Positions 6,072-13,098 of a stretch of DNA of 15,572 bases are shown in pieces (the first letter of the stretch is position 1; the number at the start of each line of letters is the position of its first letter). The translations under genes were made by a program, and so were the position numbers. The stretch comes from DASZOC01 sp035550975 (GTDB lineage: Bacteria; Actinomycetota; CADDZG01; WHSQ01). The notes under the pieces were generated by a model. That model had not been told where the DNA came from. It worked only from the letters and a program-made list of their open reading frames with translations, and did no database searches. The stretch lies in assembly GCA_035550975.1 (NCBI GenBank), contig DASZOC010000040.1, positions 1-15,572 of the forward strand. The letters run 5' to 3'.

Positions 6072-7691
6072 GTGACCTTCCCGCAGATACGAACCGTCAT
6101 CGCGCCATTGCTCATATTGCTGGCCGTCGTCATCGCGACGGCAGGAGCGGCCCCGGCTCTGGGAGGGCCCCAAGGCAAGAAGGGGCGCCCTCCGGGACAG
6201 GAGGACAAAGCCGGTCCCGCGCGTACGCCTGCCCCGGAGCGGTCCCAGGAAGCGGCTGCCGCTGACGAGGAGGAGCAGTCCCGAGGCGAGGAGCGCTCGG
6301 AGCAGGCACGCGGGCAGGACCAGTCGCAGGCGCCCGGCCACGACAACCGTCCCTCGCCGCAGGCCACGCCTTCGGGCGCCTCCCCGTCTCCGACACCTTC
6401 CGGCAGCAAGCCACCGGGCCCGTCGACCGTCCATATCGAGGCCCGCTCCGGTGTCCTGCTCGGGCAGCTAGGCCAGGTCGTTCCCTACACCGTCCAGGTC
6501 GAGGTCGACGAGCCGATGCAGAGGCTGGTCGTGACCGCCGCGGTCCCGCCGGAGGTCGATATCGAGTCGATACCGCTCAACGACCGGGTCGGGAACATGT
6601 CGTCGGCCCGCCGCGGCCCCCACGAGGACATCGTGTGGGTGCTCGAGCAGGTGCCGGCGAACACGCCGATCGACCTGCTGTGGTCGGGCCGGATCACCCA
6701 GGCAGGAGACCTCGAGGCCACGACCACTGTAGAAGCGAAGGCGGAGGGGGCCTCGGCGGCCGCGGAGGCACAGACGTTCATCGCCGTAGCCGCCGTGGAG
6801 ACGACCCGTGCCCGTCCACCCGACCGCGTCCTGGGCAAGGTCGTGCGCCTCGTCCCCGTGGTACGCCACGTCGTCGTGCCGCCGCAACCGGCCGGCAGCG
6901 TCCTTCCCGTCACGGGATGGTCGCCCACCGGGATGCTGTGGCTCGCGTTCGCGTCGATCTGGCTGGGTCTGGTTCTGCTGGTGCTGGCGCGGGCGACCTC
7001 CCGCGCCCGGCACGCTGCCGCCGTGCTCGTCCTGATCGCCCTGATCGGCTGCACGCAGAGCGGCCAGGAGGTCCGGGACCCCGCCGCGGCCCCCGAGACC
7101 GAGGATGCGACGACAGGAGAGCAGGACCCCGAGGAGGGCGACGAGGAAGACGGGCGGAGTCGAGTCCCGGACCGGGTCAAGGGCAAGGTCATCTACCGCG
7201 ACGACCAGCCTCCGGCGCCGGACGACGGCACCGCCGCCGAAGCCATCGCTCCGCCGACGACCGTTACCGAGACCGAGATCACCTACCGCAGGGTCGTCAC
7301 ACAGGAGCCCGGCGCCCCGGCAACACGCCAGCCGGATCGCGACGGCGACAACGCGGTCTCGTTCCAGTGGGACGAGCCCGCCCGCAACGCGACCAACGCG
7401 GCGAGCTCGACCAGGCTCACGGCAGAGCAGGTGTCTCGCCTCATGTCTTCGCTCGGATGGGGCCGGGACGGCCTGACCACCAACGTCACGCTCGAGAACA
7501 CCTCGTCGGAACCCCTCCACGTGCAGGGCACGATCGTGCTGACGATCACCTCGGCGGGCGGTACCGTCGCGAGCTTGACTTCCTCACCGGTCGATGTTGT
7601 GCTCGCTCCGGGCGGGAGCGTGCGGGTTTCCTACAGGTATCTTCTTCCGTCTGGCGAATATCTTTTGACCAGTAACTTCCAGACGAGCTAA
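6072..7691 (+). CDS. Large surface protein with internal LPxTG-like sorting signal and lipobox
   Basis: The 539-residue product starts at GTG 6072, six bases after GGAG, with a signal peptide (residues 1-31). A Pro/Gln/Glu-rich low-complexity stalk (about 32-118) follows. A beta-rich domain (about 120-235; VHIEARSGVLLGQLGQVVPY) resembles DUF11-type repeats. LPVTG (278-282), a hydrophobic helix and RATSRAR then form what looks like a complete cell-wall sorting signal. The frame continues directly into a second hydrophobic stretch ending LIGC (C327), a lipobox-like motif, then an acidic linker and a second beta-rich domain (about 420-539). PDRVxGKV occurs in both halves (250-257, 366-373), hinting at internal duplication. 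The whole may be a two-helix membrane protein with both halves outside. The next gene follows after 15 bases. Function unknown. Confidence 0.82.
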   Translation: MTFPQIRTVIAPLLILLAVVIATAGAAPALGGPQGKKGRPPGQEDKAGPARTPAPERSQEAAAADEEEQSRGEERSEQARGQDQSQAPGHDNRPSPQATPSGASPSPTPSGSKPPGPSTVHIEARSGVLLGQLGQVVPYTVQVEVDEPMQRLVVTAAVPPEVDIESIPLNDRVGNMSSARRGPHEDIVWVLEQVPANTPIDLLWSGRITQAGDLEATTTVEAKAEGASAAAEAQTFIAVAAVETTRARPPDRVLGKVVRLVPVVRHVVVPPQPAGSVLPVTGWSPTGMLWLAFASIWLGLVLLVLARATSRARHAAAVLVLIALIGCTQSGQEVRDPAAAPETEDATTGEQDPEEGDEEDGRSRVPDRVKGKVIYRDDQPPAPDDGTAAEAIAPPTTVTETEITYRRVVTQEPGAPATRQPDRDGDNAVSFQWDEPARNATNAASSTRLTAEQVSRLMSSLGWGRDGLTTNVTLENTSSEPLHVQGTIVLTITSAGGTVASLTSSPVDVVLAPGGSVRVSYRYLLPSGEYLLTSNFQTS

Positions 7692-7706
7692 CCGAAGGAG
7701 AACCTC

Positions 7707-8372
7707 TTGTCGCGGCGCACCGACACCCTCTCTGAGCCGACGCGGGATTCGGCGGCGGCCGAGTCAAGCCTGGCGGAATCGATCGAAACCGCGCTCGGTG
7801 ACTTGCCCGGCATCCGCGGCGCGAGGGCCGACGTCGGACCTACGGGCATCGAGTCCGTCCGGGTCCTCGTCATCCCGGAACGCACCACCAGCCAGACACT
7901 GTCGGACGTGCAAGACGTCATGAGCCAGATCGTCGGCGCGTCGGTCGACGAGGCTCACATCCAGGTCATCCGGACCGCTACGACGTCCGGCAACGTCCGG
8001 CGCAAGCTGTCGTCGCTCTCGCTCGAGCGCGGCCCCGCTGCTTTCTCCGTCCGGGCTGCACTCGAGCTGTCGGGTGACGTGCTGATGGGCGAGAGCGCGT
8101 CACCGCAGGGGAAGCTGTTCGAACGCCGGGCGACCGCGGAAGCGATCCTCGAAGGGACCCAAGAGCTCGTCGGATTCCCGCTCGACGTGTCGCGCGTCTA
8201 TGTCATCAACGAGATCGACCACGAGATCGCGATCGTCGTCCTGTCACGCGGCGACGAGGTCCTCGTCGGCTCCGCGGTCGTGAGACAGGACGAGCACGAC
8301 GCGATCGCACGCGCCACGCTCGACGCGCTGAACCGGTTCACTGCCCCCATAGCGGCCCCCGAACCGGTCTAG
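7707..8372 (+). CDS. Hypothetical two-domain protein, paralogue of the 11906 gene
   Basis: The 221-residue product is not recognised as a known family. TTG 7707 has a good ribosome site (AAGGAG, six bases ahead). No signal peptide or membrane helix is present, so it is probably cytoplasmic. The first domain (about 25-95) has an alternating beta/alpha pattern (LPGIRGARADVGPTGIESVRVLVI). The second (about 110-215) ends in VLVGSAVVRQDEHDAIARATLDALNRF. The gene at 11906 encodes the same two domains in the same order, including LVGAAVIEDDVATAAVRALLQAINR. This tail faintly recalls small alpha/beta regulatory domains, but no function is assigned. It probably shares a transcript with the surface-protein gene. 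Its stop shares the CTAG palindrome with the stop of the convergent response regulator. Confidence 0.8.
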   Translation: MSRRTDTLSEPTRDSAAAESSLAESIETALGDLPGIRGARADVGPTGIESVRVLVIPERTTSQTLSDVQDVMSQIVGASVDEAHIQVIRTATTSGNVRRKLSSLSLERGPAAFSVRAALELSGDVLMGESASPQGKLFERRATAEAILEGTQELVGFPLDVSRVYVINEIDHEIAIVVLSRGDEVLVGSAVVRQDEHDAIARATLDALNRFTAPIAAPEPV

Positions 8373-8995
8373 TGGACGAGGCCGCGGCGGAATGCCTCGG
8401 CGACGGCTTCGGTGCGGTCGCGCACCTCTAGCTTGCGATAGATCTGCTTGAGGTAGGTCTTGACCGTCTCGTCCGAGACGTGGATCTCTTCGGCCACCTG
8501 TTTCGTCGAATGCCCGTGCGCCAACCACTGCAGGACGACCAGCTCTCTATCGGTTAGCGCGTACGGATCCTTGTTGCCGATCCGGCCGAAGATGCCCTCG
8601 GTGACGTTCGGGTCGAGCACCGATCTTCCCGCCGCGACGTTGCGGATCGCATCAACGACCGCCTCTCGCGACGACGACTTCGACAGGTAACCATCGGCGC
8701 CGGCCTTGACCGCCTCCGCGACCGTCGACGGGTCGGTGAACATCGACAGGATCACGACCTTCGTGTGCGGCTTCGCGTCCTTGATCGCTTTCGTCACCTG
8801 TATGCCGCTCTGACCGGGTCCGAGGTTGACATCCATCAGGACGACGTCCGCGTCCAGTGAGACGGTCCGGTCGAACGCTTCGGCCCCCGACGACGCGACA
8901 CCGACGAGGTCGACGTCGTCCGCGGTCGAGAGCAGCACCTGCAGCCCCTCCGACACCAACGCGTGGTCCTCGGCGATGAGGACCCGGATCGTCAC
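8369..8995 (-). CDS. NarL/FixJ-family response regulator
   Basis: The 208-residue product is a two-component DNA-binding regulator. The receiver (about 3-120) has the acidic pair E9/D10, the phosphoacceptor D55 in VVLMDVNLG, the switch residues in VVILSMFTD, and the Lys in GYLSKSS. A LuxR-type helix-turn-helix fills the C-terminus (about 140-205): LTDRELVVLQWLAHGHSTKQVAEE then VSDETVKTYLKQIYRKL. All key residues are present, so it should be phosphorylatable. GTG 8995 overlaps the kinase stop by four bases (GTGA), implying translational coupling to the kinase that should phosphorylate it. Target genes cannot be read from the sequence. Confidence 0.96.
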   Translation of the reverse strand: MTIRVLIAEDHALVSEGLQVLLSTADDVDLVGVASSGAEAFDRTVSLDADVVLMDVNLGPGQSGIQVTKAIKDAKPHTKVVILSMFTDPSTVAEAVKAGADGYLSKSSSREAVVDAIRNVAAGRSVLDPNVTEGIFGRIGNKDPYALTDRELVVLQWLAHGHSTKQVAEEIHVSDETVKTYLKQIYRKLEVRDRTEAVAEAFRRGLVH

Positions 8996-10344
8996 AGCTC
9001 GACGCCCGACGGCAGCACCGCAACCAACCTCGTCCCGCGCCCCGGGGCCGAATCGAGCTCCACGCTGCCCCCCAACGTCGCCGCCCGCGCCTTCATGAGA
9101 TCCACTCCAAGTTGCCCCTCTCCGACTGCTGTTTGTGGATCGAACCCAGTGCCGTGGTCCTCGACGACTATCTGCACCTTTCCTTCTATCTCCGAAACGC
9201 GCACGATCACGGATTCGCTGCCGGAATGCTTCAGCGAGTTGACCAGGCCTTCCTGGAGGATCTGGAACGCGGCGAGCGAGACCGGCACGGGTGGCTCGTG
9301 AGTGATGTCGCCTTCGATGCGAACCTCCGCCCCCCACAACGTGGCGACGTTGTCGGCGAACTTGCGGATCGTCTCCATGAGCCCGCCCTCCTCGACCGAG
9401 GACTTGCGGAGGTCGAGGACCGAGCTTCGGATCGACGCCGTCGCTTCGTCGATCGCGCCGCGGGCTCTGGTCAGCAGCTCGCGTGCCGCATGCGTGTCGC
9501 CGCGCCCGAGCGCATCGCGCGCATTGCCACACGCGTATGCCGCGCCCGCCAACGACTGGAGGCTCGAGTCGTGGATCGTCGCGGCGATGTTCTTTCGCTC
9601 GTCCTCGCGTGCTTGGAAGATCCGCTCGGTCGCTTCCAGCAGCGCTTGTTGCTGCTTGCGCAGCCGCTCCGATAGCTCTTGTTGGTTGCGCGCGCCGAGG
9701 ATCGAGAGCCGCGCGAACAACAACGGGATCAAGATGGCGGCCACCGCCCAACCACCCCCTTGCTCGCGGCTGTATACGAGCGCCGTCGCGGCACCGAGCC
9801 CGGTCAGCAGGCCGTAGCTGATCCCGAAGCCAATGACTGGGCGCGGGACGAGGTGCTCGAGGATCTCGCGCAGCGGCGTCCCGCGCTCTATCCGCACCGC
9901 GAGCGCGACGAGCCCGAGGTTCACGACCAGGTGGATCAGCGCCGCCAGGACGACGCCTCCGACGCTGAAGCGCGGCGCGTCGAGCACCGCGAACGGGATC
10001 GTTGCGGCCGCGGCCGCGAGCATGCTCTGGGCGCGGTTGAACAACGCCTTGTGCAGTGGGAGGTCGCCCCGCAGCTCGCGCGGATCGACCGAGCCGAGGC
10101 CGACGATCACCATGGCCACCGGCGTCGGGAACAAGATGACGACCGGAAGGATGATCACGAACCCGAGCGTCAGCTCGATCTTGAAGCCCATGTACATGGG
10201 CAGAAGCTCGATCGCCGCGAGCAGGGCGACCCAGAACAGGATGCTGAGGAGCTCCGGTGACGGTCGCTGGTCCGCCCACAGCGTGGCCAGCAGCGCGATC
10301 GCGGCGGCGACGACGAGCCACGCGAACTTCGCAGAACGGTCCAC
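8992..10344 (-). CDS. Polytopic membrane histidine kinase (HisKA_3 type)
   Basis: The 450-residue product is a NarX/DesK-like sensor kinase. Residues about 5-215 contain six or seven hydrophobic segments with short loops and no large extracellular domain, so the membrane part is the likely sensor. A coiled-coil-like linker (RNQQELSERLRKQQQALLEATERI) leads to the dimerisation/phosphorylation helix EDERKNIAATIHDSSLQSL, with the phosphorylated His at 258. The ATPase domain has QEGLVNSLKHSG (N369) and VEDHGTGFDP. GTG 10344 has no clear ribosome site, but TAGCAT lies seven bases upstream, consistent with a leaderless mRNA. The gene overlaps the response regulator by four bases. A 26-codon peptide gene lies 100 bp upstream on the same strand. 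The signal sensed is unknown. Confidence 0.95.
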   Translation of the reverse strand: MDRSAKFAWLVVAAAIALLATLWADQRPSPELLSILFWVALLAAIELLPMYMGFKIELTLGFVIILPVVILFPTPVAMVIVGLGSVDPRELRGDLPLHKALFNRAQSMLAAAAATIPFAVLDAPRFSVGGVVLAALIHLVVNLGLVALAVRIERGTPLREILEHLVPRPVIGFGISYGLLTGLGAATALVYSREQGGGWAVAAILIPLLFARLSILGARNQQELSERLRKQQQALLEATERIFQAREDERKNIAATIHDSSLQSLAGAAYACGNARDALGRGDTHAARELLTRARGAIDEATASIRSSVLDLRKSSVEEGGLMETIRKFADNVATLWGAEVRIEGDITHEPPVPVSLAAFQILQEGLVNSLKHSGSESVIVRVSEIEGKVQIVVEDHGTGFDPQTAVGEGQLGVDLMKARAATLGGSVELDSAPGRGTRLVAVLPSGVEL

Positions 10345-10351
10345 GCTCGGA

Positions 10352-10357
10352 ATGCTA
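10352..10357 (-). promoter_or_regulatory. Candidate -10 box for the kinase (leaderless)
   Basis: On the minus strand TAGCAT ends seven bases before the GTG at 10344. No Shine-Dalgarno sequence is visible there. No convincing -35 box was found, so this is based on spacing alone. Confidence 0.35.
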
Positions 10358-10399
10358 TGTGCGCGCGGGCCGACCGATCCGGCACCGGACGCGAAGAGA

Positions 10400-10418
10400 G
10401 GAGGTCCTATGGACCTCC
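10400..10418 (-). terminator. Hairpin between peptide gene and kinase (terminator or attenuator)
   Basis: GGAGGTCC (10400-10407) and GGACCTCC (10411-10418) form a perfect eight-pair stem around three bases. On the minus strand it is followed by TCTCTTCG, a weak pyrimidine tract. It lies 26 bases after the stop codon of the 26-codon gene. One arm is complementary to the GGAGGTCC that contains the ribosome site of that gene. Confidence 0.5.
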
Positions 10419-10444
10419 CCCCTAGCGAGAGAGCTGTGTGGCGC

Positions 10445-10525
10445 CTAGCCCCACTTCCAGTGCGCTCCGGCGGTCTGGAACAATGCCGCTAGTACACCTG
10501 CTAATCCGATCAGACGGATCTTCAC
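10445..10525 (-). CDS. 26-residue putative secreted peptide upstream of the kinase
   Basis: GTG 10525 is preceded by AAGGAGGT with five bases between (CCGCT), among the strongest ribosome sites in the window. The product starts VKIR, continues with a hydrophobic core (LIGLAGVLAALF, 5-16), then QTAGA and the end HWKWG. This is the shape of a signal peptide with an AGA cleavage site after residue 21, which would leave the pentapeptide HWKWG; alternatively it is a small membrane peptide or a leader peptide. It lies upstream of a kinase with a multi-helix sensor domain, which makes a signalling or attenuating role attractive. I do not recognise a family. Support comes from the ribosome site, the amino-acid pattern and the surrounding pairing elements; no homologue comparison was possible. 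Confidence 0.6.
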   Translation of the reverse strand: MKIRLIGLAGVLAALFQTAGAHWKWG

Positions 10526-10581
10526 AGCGGACCTCCTTCCGAGTGGTCGACGTGGATGTCGCTCCGCTCTTTCGGTCCGCT
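10526..10581 (-). promoter_or_regulatory. Inverted repeat that can hide the peptide gene's ribosome site
   Basis: On the minus strand AGCGGACC (10581-10574) is perfectly complementary to GGTCCGCT (10533-10526), eight pairs with 40 bases between. The second arm covers the end of the Shine-Dalgarno sequence and the bases up to the GTG. Folding would block initiation. Confidence 0.5.
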
Positions 10582-10807
10582 CCGCTTCTGCTTCTTTCTT
10601 ACGCCCACTCACATGGGGTTGCCACCATAGGCGGTCACGGCTCCACCTGACCAGGAAAACAATGTCATCCCCTGCGCAGAGGGGACGATTCACCCATCCG
10701 GGGGATTCGCCGGGCGGGGGCGGGGTCGCTTAATGGGTCGCGGGCAGCGACCCGCTGGTCGTGCGCGTGGACGACCACCCGTTGCATCCAGCCGCGAGGT
10801 AGCAGAA
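10582..10807. other. Divergent region between peptide/kinase and HD-GYP genes
   Basis: No convincing gene was seen. On the minus strand it should hold the peptide gene's leader: CCCAT/GTGGG (10604-10617) forms a stem capped by a GTGA tetraloop. On the plus strand two seven-pair hairpins occur before the HD-GYP start: GGGTCGC/GCGACCC (10735-10753) and TGGTCGT/ACGACCA (10756-10777). No promoter was identified with confidence. Confidence 0.45.
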
Positions 10808-11830
10808 GTGGACGACTCAACGATCGTCGCAGTCGAGCCGATGCCTCTGCGCGTCCTGATCGCGGAGCGCCACCGCACCGTGGGCCAGGCGCTGACGGCA
10901 CTGGTCGGCTCCCTCGGGGGGGCCGAGGTCATGGCAGTGACCGAGAACGCCGAAGCCACGATCGACGCGGGGCAGAGGCTGGCACCCGACGTCGCCATCA
11001 TCGAGCTCGACCTGTCGCCGAACTGCTCGCTGGTCGCCGGCCTCCACACGATCTCCCCGAGCACCCGGATCATCGTGCTCGGATCGCGCGACGGCGACGC
11101 GAACGATCTGGTGCGGGCGCTCGCGTCGGGCGCGGTCGGCGCGATCTATCGCGAAGCTCCGACCGAGTCACTGCACCGCGCGCTCGAATCCTCGAGCCGC
11201 GTCGCACCCGTCGTCGCCGACGAAGCCGCCGGAGTTCTGTTGAACACCTACATGGACGTCGTCACCGAGAAACGAAAGAAAGAGATCGCCACGATCGAAG
11301 CTCTCGCCGCCGCGGTCGAAGCGAGAGACATGTCGACGGGCCATCACCTGCAACGCGTGACGCAGCTGGCGACGGAGTGCATGGGTGCGATCGATCCCGA
11401 CCTCGCGGCCACCGAAGAGCTCTCGTACGGGTTCATGCTGCACGACGTCGGAAAGATCGGGATCCCCGACGCCGTTCTGAACAAGCCCGGCCCGCTCGAC
11501 GAGGAGGAATGGGACGTCATGCGGCGTCACCCGGAGCTCGGCGTGCGCATCATCGAGCCGGTCGGTTTCTCCGAGACGACGACCGAGATCGTCCTGTGTC
11601 ACCACGAGCACTGGGACGGCGGCGGATACCCGAACCGGCTGCGGCGAGACGAGATACCGATCGCGGCCCGGGCGTTCGCGGTCGCCGACGCCTTCGACGC
11701 CCTCACCAGCGACCGCCCCTATCGACGAGCGATGGGCAGGGCCGAGGCGTTCCGCGTGATCGATCTCGAAGCGGGCAAGACCTTCGATCCGGACATGGTC
11801 GATCTCTTCATGAGGCTCAACAACAACTAG
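10808..11830 (+). CDS. HD-GYP phosphodiesterase with degenerate receiver domain
   Basis: The 340-residue product combines a receiver-like domain (about 14-130) with an HD-GYP domain (about 160-335), which hydrolyses c-di-GMP in the cytoplasm. Catalytic motifs are intact: HHLQRVTQLA, LHDVGKIGIPD (H212, D213), MRRHPELG, and HHEHWDGGGYP (265-275), followed by ADAFDALTSDRPYR. The receiver is unusual: the phosphoacceptor Asp is Glu (E66 in DVAIIELDL), the acidic pocket reads AERHR, and the switch Thr and Lys positions are replaced. It therefore probably does not take phosphate and may be locked or respond to a partner. GTG 10808 was chosen for GAGGT eight bases upstream; the open frame before it looks non-coding. 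With the riboswitch at 574-651, the window holds both a c-di-GMP remover and a c-di-GMP sensor. Confidence 0.93.
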   Translation: MDDSTIVAVEPMPLRVLIAERHRTVGQALTALVGSLGGAEVMAVTENAEATIDAGQRLAPDVAIIELDLSPNCSLVAGLHTISPSTRIIVLGSRDGDANDLVRALASGAVGAIYREAPTESLHRALESSSRVAPVVADEAAGVLLNTYMDVVTEKRKKEIATIEALAAAVEARDMSTGHHLQRVTQLATECMGAIDPDLAATEELSYGFMLHDVGKIGIPDAVLNKPGPLDEEEWDVMRRHPELGVRIIEPVGFSETTTEIVLCHHEHWDGGGYPNRLRRDEIPIAARAFAVADAFDALTSDRPYRRAMGRAEAFRVIDLEAGKTFDPDMVDLFMRLNNN

Positions 11831-11905
11831 CAGGTCCTTGACCCCGGCCTTGTCTCGGGCCACTCTTGCTACGCTGGCGAAAACTTCCACGCGGGTAGGG
11901 GCAGA

Positions 11906-12544
11906 TTGCGGCACCCACGGTTGACCAAGCTCGAAGACGAGCTCGAGAAGATCCAAGGCGTCACCGGCGTGCGCATCATCGGTGACGAAGCACCTTCGGA
12001 GATCCATGTCGTCGCGACCACCGGGCGCGCTCCCAAACAGATCGTGCGAGACGTCCAGTCACTCACGACGACGAACCTCGGCGAGCCGATCGACCACCGC
12101 ATCGTGTCGGTGGTGCAGGTCGACGAGAGCGAGCCGGAGGCGAAGTCGTCGTCGAACGGCGCGGCCGAACGCATCGTCATCGACCAGGTCGTCACCGCGA
12201 GCAAGATCAAGGGCGGGTGGATCCGCGTCTACCTGAAGCTGCCGGGTGGTCACGCCGCCGAAGGCGCCGCGCTTGCAGGGACGGCGCGCGAAGAGCGGGC
12301 GCGCGCGGCGGTCGCGGCGGCGATCAAGGCCCTGCAGCCGCGACTGGACGCGATCGGAGCCCGGCTGGCGCTAGAGAGCCTGGTGGTCCAGAACGATGTC
12401 CAGTCGACGTCGGTGCAGATCCGTTGCTCGCTGTACACGGACAACCATCACGCGGTCCTGGTCGGGGCCGCGGTCATAGAAGACGACGTGGCGACCGCGG
12501 CGGTGCGCGCGTTGTTGCAGGCGATCAACCGGAAAGTGTCGTAG
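11906..12544 (+). CDS. Hypothetical two-domain protein, paralogue of the 7707 gene
   Basis: The 212-residue product has the same plan as the protein at 7707-8372. Its first domain (about 10-75) contains LEKIQGVTGVRIIGDEAPSE and DVQSLTTTNLGEPIDHRIVSVVQV; its second (about 95-210) ends in HHAVLVGAAVIEDDVATAAVRALLQAINR. The conserved points shared by both are the [LI]xG[IV]xG[AV]R start, LVGxAV and the ALxAxNR end; overall divergence is large. No export signal or membrane segment is visible. TTG 11906 lies four bases after TAGGGG; a second in-frame TTG at 11921 is possible. It follows the HD-GYP gene by 75 bases. The last 20 bases overlap the 3' end of the convergent DUF5317-like gene. Function unknown. 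Confidence 0.8.
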   Translation: MRHPRLTKLEDELEKIQGVTGVRIIGDEAPSEIHVVATTGRAPKQIVRDVQSLTTTNLGEPIDHRIVSVVQVDESEPEAKSSSNGAAERIVIDQVVTASKIKGGWIRVYLKLPGGHAAEGAALAGTAREERARAAVAAAIKALQPRLDAIGARLALESLVVQNDVQSTSVQIRCSLYTDNHHAVLVGAAVIEDDVATAAVRALLQAINRKVS

Positions 12545-13088
12545 CGGGGTCTGCCGCATTCGCCGGCTGCGGTAGTGGACGCAGCGTCTGGCGGTAAACG
12601 AGGATGGCGATGCCTACGGCCATCACGACGTCGCCGATGCTCACCACCTGAAGTGTCAGCGGGATGGGGATGACGTCGGCCAAGAAGCTGAGCACCGTGT
12701 GGGGGCCGGCCGCCTCGTGTTTCACTCCCAGGTCTCCTTCGAGCTCGACGCCAGCGATGCGCGCGGCCCACAACGAGACCGGCATCGCGCCGTTAACCAC
12801 GATGACGATCGCATTGAGAGACATCCCTACGGCTGCGATCAGCATGCCGGGGAGGTGGCGATTGAGCGCCAGGAAGAACGCAACGGCGGTATAGGTGAGA
12901 ACGAGCACGGCCGCTTCGACGGTCGCCGGCGTGAACCTTCCCCACAGATCGGCCGTGACCTGAACCAGCAGGGCCACGAACAGCAACGACGTCCACGCGA
13001 ATTCGGTAGCCGCAAGCGCTTCGAGCGAGCCACCGCGGCGCACCGCGATGAACGCGACCACGGCCGCCGTAACGAGGACCAGGATCAT
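12525..13088 (-). CDS. DUF5317-like integral membrane protein
   Basis: The 187-residue product has about five hydrophobic helices. The segment ALNRHLPGMLIAAVGMSLNAIVIVVNGAMPVS, with Asn in the helix followed by NGxMPVS, is what I associate with DUF5317, a family of uncharacterised membrane proteins in Actinomycetota and neighbouring phyla. A polar loop (residues ~118-140) precedes the last two helices, and the tail is Pro/Ala-rich. ATG 13088 lies 10 bases after the stop of the carboxylate-amine ligase gene, so the two are probably co-transcribed. No clear ribosome site is visible. Its 3' end overlaps the convergent hypothetical gene by 20 bases. No function is known to me. Confidence 0.8.
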   Translation of the reverse strand: MILVLVTAAVVAFIAVRRGGSLEALAATEFAWTSLLFVALLVQVTADLWGRFTPATVEAAVLVLTYTAVAFFLALNRHLPGMLIAAVGMSLNAIVIVVNGAMPVSLWAARIAGVELEGDLGVKHEAAGPHTVLSFLADVIPIPLTLQVVSIGDVVMAVGIAILVYRQTLRPLPQPANAADPATTLSG

Positions 13089-13098
13089 GCGCTCGAGC

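Noticed and set aside
8996..10321. 650-codon minus-strand frame joined to the response regulator
   Set aside because: Upstream of 8995 this frame is Arg/Pro-rich shadow of the kinase, whose own frame has all kinase motifs.
10410..10490. Short plus-strand frame starting MDLPPSERAVW
   Set aside because: It has an AGGAGGT ahead, but that sequence is an arm of a hairpin, the frame is antisense to the peptide gene, and its composition is not protein-like.
10582..10660. Second c-di-GMP-I riboswitch
   Set aside because: A GNRA-capped stem and a GGCAACC segment are present, but GGGACGCAAA and the TTACCGA end are missing.
10445..10693. 82-codon version of the peptide gene
   Set aside because: The added 56 residues are highly charged, have no ribosome site, and would put the hydrophobic signal in the middle; the GTG at 10525 has a strong ribosome site.
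10690..10720. c-di-AMP (ydaO) riboswitch, from a GGGTGAATCG on the minus strand
   Set aside because: Only this short motif fits; the other conserved blocks of that class are absent.
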